The notes below the pieces were generated by a model. It was not told the DNA's origin. It did no database searches and saw only the letters and a list, made by a program, of their open reading frames with translations. Shown one piece after another: positions 60,018-64,000 of a DNA stretch of 64,000 bases (position 1 is the stretch's first letter; every line of letters begins with the position of its first letter). Source of the stretch: Campylobacter hyointestinalis subsp. hyointestinalis (GTDB lineage Bacteria; Campylobacterota; Campylobacteria; Campylobacterales; Campylobacteraceae); NCBI RefSeq assembly GCF_013372145.1, contig NZ_CP053827.1, positions 1,302,001 to 1,366,000 of the forward strand. The letters run 5' to 3'. A program made the position numbers and the translations under genes.

Positions 60018-60914
60018 CTAAAACCTGCTTTTTTCGAAATTATAACCAAGTATTCCTGTTGGTTTAAACAGTAAAACAAGTATCAAAAATATAAATGCAA
60101 AAGCGTCTTTAAATCCAGCCAAATCAGGGAAAAACGCTACTGCGACAACTTCGGTAAATCCTATGATAAATCCGCCTAAAACTGCTCCGCCCACAGAGCC
60201 TATACCGCCTAAAACAGCCGCCGCAAATGCTTTAAGTCCGATGAGAACACCCATCAAAGGATCAATACTAGGATAACTAAGAGCCCAAAATACTCCGCCA
60301 ATCGCAGCCAAGCTTGAACCTAAAGCAAAAACTATGGAGATTATCATATTTGCGTCAATACCCATTAAATTTACAGTTTGTATATCAAAGGCAAGCGCCC
60401 TTATAGCCATACCGTATTTTGTTTTATAAAGTATGAAAAGCACAAAGCATAAAAGTATCAAAGTCAGCACAGGAACTAAAATAGCAGTCATAGATAAATT
60501 TATATTACCTACACTCACAACTTGTTCAAAATAACTAGGCACGTTAAATGATCTAGGAGCTCCACCGAAGATAACTTGAAAAAGGTTTTCTAGTAAAAAA
60601 CTGATGCCTATAGCAGTTATCAAAAGCGATATCCTAGGTGCTTTTCTAAGCGGTTTATATGCTATTTTATCAGTCAAAACACCAAGAAGCGCCGCAACTG
60701 TTATAGCAAACAAAAGAGCAAACCAAAAAGGCAGACTAAAACTAGTCATAGATAGAAGTGCTGCGTAAGCTCCCACCATCATTATATCGCCATGAGCGAA
60801 ATTTATAAGTCTTAAAACACCATATACCATAGTATAGCCTATAGCTATGAGAGCATACATAGATCCGAGGCTAAAGCCATTTACCATTTGCTGAAAAAAT
60901 AGCGCACTATCCAT
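60018..60914 (-). CDS. livH: Branched-chain amino-acid ABC permease LivH
   Basis: 298 residues, about eight membrane segments; RLINFAHGDIMMVGAY and the loop MAIRALAFDIQTVNLMGID are typical. First gene of the livHMGF run after the terminator-like hairpin. The 241-base gap upstream separates it from livJ. Confidence 0.94.
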   Translation of the reverse strand: MDSALFFQQMVNGFSLGSMYALIAIGYTMVYGVLRLINFAHGDIMMVGAYAALLSMTSFSLPFWFALLFAITVAALLGVLTDKIAYKPLRKAPRISLLITAIGISFLLENLFQVIFGGAPRSFNVPSYFEQVVSVGNINLSMTAILVPVLTLILLCFVLFILYKTKYGMAIRALAFDIQTVNLMGIDANMIISIVFALGSSLAAIGGVFWALSYPSIDPLMGVLIGLKAFAAAVLGGIGSVGGAVLGGFIIGFTEVVAVAFFPDLAGFKDAFAFIFLILVLLFKPTGILGYNFEKSRF

Positions 60915-61081
60915 AATCTTCCTACTTTTTTATTTCGAATTCCAAAACTAAATTTATTTTTTAAATATCAAATTTGATACTTAAAAAAGAGATCTCTAGC
61001 ACCAAAAACAACATAAACCGCCCCATATAAAGCGTATTTTATAATGTAAAAATATCCCGATATATAAATAAAAAGTAAAAA

Positions 61082-61120
61082 GAAATTTAGCCCTAGGCTA
61101 AGAAACAAGGGCTAAATTTC
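61082..61120 (-). terminator. Strong hairpin terminator/attenuator between livJ and livH
   Basis: A perfect 13-base inverted repeat, GAAATTTAGCCCT and AGGGCTAAATTTC, with a 13-base loop, 36 bases after the livJ stop; on the minus strand it is followed by TTTTTACTTTTT. It would reduce read-through from livJ into livHMGF, giving more binding protein than permease. The rest of this 241-base spacer holds no gene that I see. Confidence 0.8.
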
Positions 61121-61155
61121 AAACTTTTTAAAAGTTTATAAAACTTATCTATAGA

Positions 61156-62271
61156 TCAAGGATTTACAGTATCTTTATAAACAGCCTTGCCGCCTTTTAT
61201 CTCTTTGATGACAACTGAACGTACAGCGTTTCCTTTTTTATCTATATTGATGATACCAGAAACCCCCTCAAAGTTCTTCGTCTCTTTGATCTTGTTATTT
61301 ACGCACTCTCTATCTTCTGGATTTTCGCAGCGATTCATAGCATCTATCATCAAAAAGTATGAGTCCGCGCCAAGAGCAGTAAAGCCAGGTATGTCATTGC
61401 TTCCCTTTTCTTTTGTGTAAGCTGCTACGAATTCTTTACTTCTGTTTGTAGGAGGATTTGTACTATCAAAAGCATCTGTATATAGATAACCCTCTGACGC
61501 GTCACCGCTAAGCTCTATAAAAGTATCGTTTGATACGCCATCCCCACTAGCAAACTGAGTTTTTAGACCGATTTGTTTTGCTTGACGAATTACAAGAGAA
61601 GCTTCAGGATGATAAAAAGGCATATAAACCAAATTTGGATTTAAGCTAGCTATTTGAGAAACTATAGCTTTAAAATCCTTATCTCCACTACTGATCTTTA
61701 GCTCTTTTAGAACTTTGCCACCGTTTTTCTCATACTCTTTTTTAAAGGCTTTTGCAAGACCGATAGAATAAGATGTTGATTGATCTATAACGATAACAGC
61801 CGTTTTAAGATCTGCTTTTAGGGCATAAGCAGCAAAACTAGTTCCTTGAAACGAATCCATAAAAGTAACTCTAGCACCGTATTTTGCACGATCAAGCAGC
61901 TTGTCAGCAGTAGCAGCAGGTGCTATCATAGGGACTTTTTTCTCATCTGCTATCTGTAAAACTTGCTGAGTGTTACCAGTGACCATAGCTCCTATCAGAC
62001 CAGCAACTTTATCATCACTTACAAGTCTAGTAGCGCTTGTAGTTGTTTCTACTTTATCGCCTTTATTGTCTACTAAAACTAGCTTAACACTATCTCCGTT
62101 TTTTAGTTTCGGCTCTAAGCGATTTGCCATTTCTATACCAGCCCAAGCTGTTTGACCATAAGCAGCCACAGCGCCAGTGATAGGCATAATGACGCCTACT
62201 TTTACTTCTTTTGCTATCATTGATGAAGTTGCAAGCAGAGCTATAGCCGCAACAAGTGAAATTTTCTTCAT
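61156..62271 (-). CDS. livJ: Periplasmic branched-chain amino-acid binding protein LivJ/LivK
   Basis: About 371 residues from the ATG at 62271, which has TAAGGAG six bases upstream; a GTG six bases earlier is less likely. Signal peptide (LLATSSMIA, cleavage around residue 21) then the type I periplasmic binding fold with VGVIMPITGAVAAYGQ and IAPAATADKL. It captures leucine-type amino acids for LivHMGF. A second binding-protein gene (livK) may lie elsewhere. Confidence 0.93.
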   Translation of the reverse strand: MKKISLVAAIALLATSSMIAKEVKVGVIMPITGAVAAYGQTAWAGIEMANRLEPKLKNGDSVKLVLVDNKGDKVETTTSATRLVSDDKVAGLIGAMVTGNTQQVLQIADEKKVPMIAPAATADKLLDRAKYGARVTFMDSFQGTSFAAYALKADLKTAVIVIDQSTSYSIGLAKAFKKEYEKNGGKVLKELKISSGDKDFKAIVSQIASLNPNLVYMPFYHPEASLVIRQAKQIGLKTQFASGDGVSNDTFIELSGDASEGYLYTDAFDSTNPPTNRSKEFVAAYTKEKGSNDIPGFTALGADSYFLMIDAMNRCENPEDRECVNNKIKETKNFEGVSGIINIDKKGNAVRSVVIKEIKGGKAVYKDTVNP

Positions 62272-62427
62272 TAGCACTCCTTATTAATTGTAATCATAAA
62301 TGATACATAAAATTATCTTAATAAAAGAAATGATTATATGGAAAAGTTAAATTTATGCTTATAGTTGTAACAATTTGAAATATAAATTTGAATTTAGTAA
62401 GATTTTACGTGGAAAAACCACGTAAAA

Positions 62428-62988
62428 TTATTGTAGATAGCTTCCTTGAGATGAAGGTTTTGTGCTTATGTCGCCATTTTGATCGTCATCTTGTTTTACA
62501 AATGCGTTATCGCCTTTAAGATAAGCTATGATATCTCCTACTTGAGAAAAGTTTACGTTTTTTGCCATAGGTTGCATAACGTATTTTAGTTGTCCACCAA
62601 AATCAGGATCCGAGTTGTAAGCTGACATAGACGCCGCTATATCTTCGCCACTCATCTTGCTAAGACGCTCGCTAACTCCCATAGCTCTTTTTGTACCTTT
62701 TTCACCATGACAGTGCAAACAGTTTTCATTGTACAGAGCTTCACCTCTAGCGGCATTATAACCTCTGTTCTTATCTACTCCTATATTTATAAATCCACCG
62801 TTATTGTCTTGTGGTGCTTTTTTATATACGTTTATAGATACATTTTCATCAGCCGCATACTTTTCTACCAAAGCTTTAAGCTCTCTACCAAAATCCCCTT
62901 TGGCTTCTATGACATAGCTACTATCGTCAGCCGCACATAAAACCGTCGCAAGAGATGCAAAAAGTAGCGATTTTTTAAGCAAATTCAT
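62428..62988 (-). CDS. Periplasmic monoheme cytochrome c
   Basis: About 186 residues from the ATG at 62988, preceded by AAGGAAG; a longer frame begins at 63024 but has a poor start. Signal peptide ending VLCAA, then a c-type heme site CLHCH in NENCLHCHGEKG and a likely axial Met in VMQPMAKNV. An acidic C-terminal tail (KQDDDQNGD) is unusual. Electron-transfer role in the periplasm; the partner is unknown. Heme attachment would be by CcsBA, encoded nearby. Confidence 0.85.
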   Translation of the reverse strand: MNLLKKSLLFASLATVLCAADDSSYVIEAKGDFGRELKALVEKYAADENVSINVYKKAPQDNNGGFINIGVDKNRGYNAARGEALYNENCLHCHGEKGTKRAMGVSERLSKMSGEDIAASMSAYNSDPDFGGQLKYVMQPMAKNVNFSQVGDIIAYLKGDNAFVKQDDDQNGDISTKPSSQGSYLQ

Positions 62989-63104
62989 AATCTTCCTTGA
63001 AGTTAAATTTGGTAAATTATACAAAATATTTATTTAATACTTGGTAAAGTATAGATTTTAAATTTAAGATAAGTAATTTTTAAGAAAAAAGAAGTTTTTG
63101 GAAG

Positions 63105-63126
63105 TAGAGCCGAAAGCTCGGCTCTA
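63105..63126 (-). terminator. Rho-independent terminator of the porin gene
   Basis: Hairpin TAGAGCCGA and TCGGCTCTA with a four-base loop, just after the porin stop, followed on the minus strand by a T-rich stretch. Confidence 0.7.
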
Positions 63127-63133
63127 TGATAAA

Positions 63134-64000
63134 TTAGAAGTTGTATCTAGCTTCAAATCTGAAGTGATCACTCTTAAGATCTTTTACTGCATCTTTACCA
63201 TCTATCTCATAGTGAGACCAAAAAGTTTGGAAGTTAAGTTTTTTACTATATTTATAGCTTAGTCTTCCAACTACTTCATAAGCATCTTGTTTGCCAACCG
63301 CAAGATCTTTAGTAATTTTACCACTTGCATAATCAACACCTACTCTAAATTTTTCTAAGAAAGAGTAACCGGCAACTATAAACCAATAGTTATTGTCACC
63401 ACCAAAATATGAATAAGTATCATATAGATCTTCACCAGCTTCTATAAATTTACCTTGATCTTCATAAGATATAACAGAAACCTTATCTTTTCCATCAGCT
63501 GAGAAATCTACATAACCTACTCTAGCGTCTACACCATAAGCTTTAGCAGAAGCTTCGATAGCCCAGAAATCAGCGTCATCAGCTAAATTATTTGTTCTAT
63601 CTTTAAAATCACTATCTATGCTTGAACCAGCATATTGACCGTGTAAGCCAAGGTTAAAGTCATTAACATCAAAGTTTACAGCTACATCTATAGCATATAG
63701 ATCAGTAACGTTTTCTAGCATAGCATACCATAGTTGGAAGCTAACTGGATCATAGGAACCAATAGCGGCTACGCCATAAAGATTGTTTTGGTAAGTATAA
63801 TAATCACCTACCTTATCAGTTTGAGCTCCACCGTTTCCAAATGCAGGTTTACTATTAGATAGCAAATGTCTTGTGCCAATATGTTGATCGCTTTGTAGAT
63901 CATCGAATGCTATCGCTGCTAAAGTAAGACCTGTAATATCTGTATTAAGTACTTTAATACCTGTACCTACCATATCATCAGTAAAGAATGTACCTAAAAC
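63134..64000 (-). CDS. Major outer membrane porin (MOMP/PorA), C-terminal part, gene runs off the window
   Basis: About 288 residues are visible; the reading frame stays open to base 64000, so the N-terminus with the signal peptide is missing. The strand-rich pattern of alternating aromatic/polar residues (FEARYNF ending, YSYFGGDNNYWFIVAGYSF) and the terminal Phe mark an outer-membrane beta-barrel. The family is the Campylobacter MOMP, a trimeric porin and major surface antigen. Loops such as the GNGGAQTDKVGDYY region are variable between strains. An internal ATG at 63973 is not the true start. Confidence 0.85.
   Translation of the reverse strand, partial: VLGTFFTDDMVGTGIKVLNTDITGLTLAAIAFDDLQSDQHIGTRHLLSNSKPAFGNGGAQTDKVGDYYTYQNNLYGVAAIGSYDPVSFQLWYAMLENVTDLYAIDVAVNFDVNDFNLGLHGQYAGSSIDSDFKDRTNNLADDADFWAIEASAKAYGVDARVGYVDFSADGKDKVSVISYEDQGKFIEAGEDLYDTYSYFGGDNNYWFIVAGYSFLEKFRVGVDYASGKITKDLAVGKQDAYEVVGRLSYKYSKKLNFQTFWSHYEIDGKDAVKDLKSDHFRFEARYNF

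Overview
This window is a piece of an AT-rich chromosome of a Campylobacter, most likely from the C. fetus / C. hyointestinalis side of the genus. The evidence is the Pgl-type glycosylation genes, the Campylobacter major outer membrane porin at the right edge, an HP0268-family protein, an HP1021-type orphan regulator, a fused IspDF, and gene orders that I recall from C. jejuni (murD-mraY/gpmI/fabG-acpP-fabF-accA; miaB-...-nusA; dapD-mrp/ispDF-regulator-sat-pgpA; livFGMH-livJ-cytochrome c-porin). Species assignment is an inference.

Layout. 1-5.7 kb (minus): prmA (partial), cheY, hisA, hisH, then pglG-pglF-pglE, which make part of a UDP-sugar precursor for protein glycosylation. 5.7-14.8 kb is the accessory part. 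It starts with a plus-strand cassette: an AAC(3)-like acyltransferase fused to a DUF4910 aminopeptidase-like domain, an ornithine cyclodeaminase/SbnB-like dehydrogenase, a carrier protein, a stand-alone amino-acid adenylation enzyme and a PLP decarboxylase. A decayed type III restriction-like Res gene follows on the minus strand, next to tRNA-Phe. 15-23 kb: murD, mraY, gpmI, a broken AEC transporter, then the fatty-acid operon fabG-acpP-fabF-accA. 23-34 kb: a small lipoprotein, prfB, panC-rimO-tilS, and a minus-strand run of PilM/N/O-like proteins, an acyltransferase, miaB and an HP0268 homologue, then nusA. 34-42 kb: a chemoreceptor, an IMPACT-family protein, thiamine genes thiS-thiF-thiG-thiH, and cstA with its small partner. 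42-44.4 kb: an autotransporter with a poly-G tract at its start and an in-frame stop. 44.6-54 kb: ABC-F ATPase, dapD, mrp, thiC, ispDF, the HP1021-like regulator, an ATP sulfurylase and pgpA. 54-64 kb: cytochrome c synthase CcsBA, a branched-chain amino-acid ABC transporter (livFGMH, livJ), a periplasmic cytochrome c and the porin.

The most interesting parts are the amino-acyl-carrier cassette at 5.9-12.0 kb, which looks like a small surface-glycan or metabolite tailoring pathway carrying a G8 tract, and the autotransporter, whose upstream start codon is read through a G9 tract in a way that fits slipped-strand phase variation. All frameshifts and internal stops lie in accessory genes while the core genes are intact, which argues for real decay or switching rather than general sequencing error.
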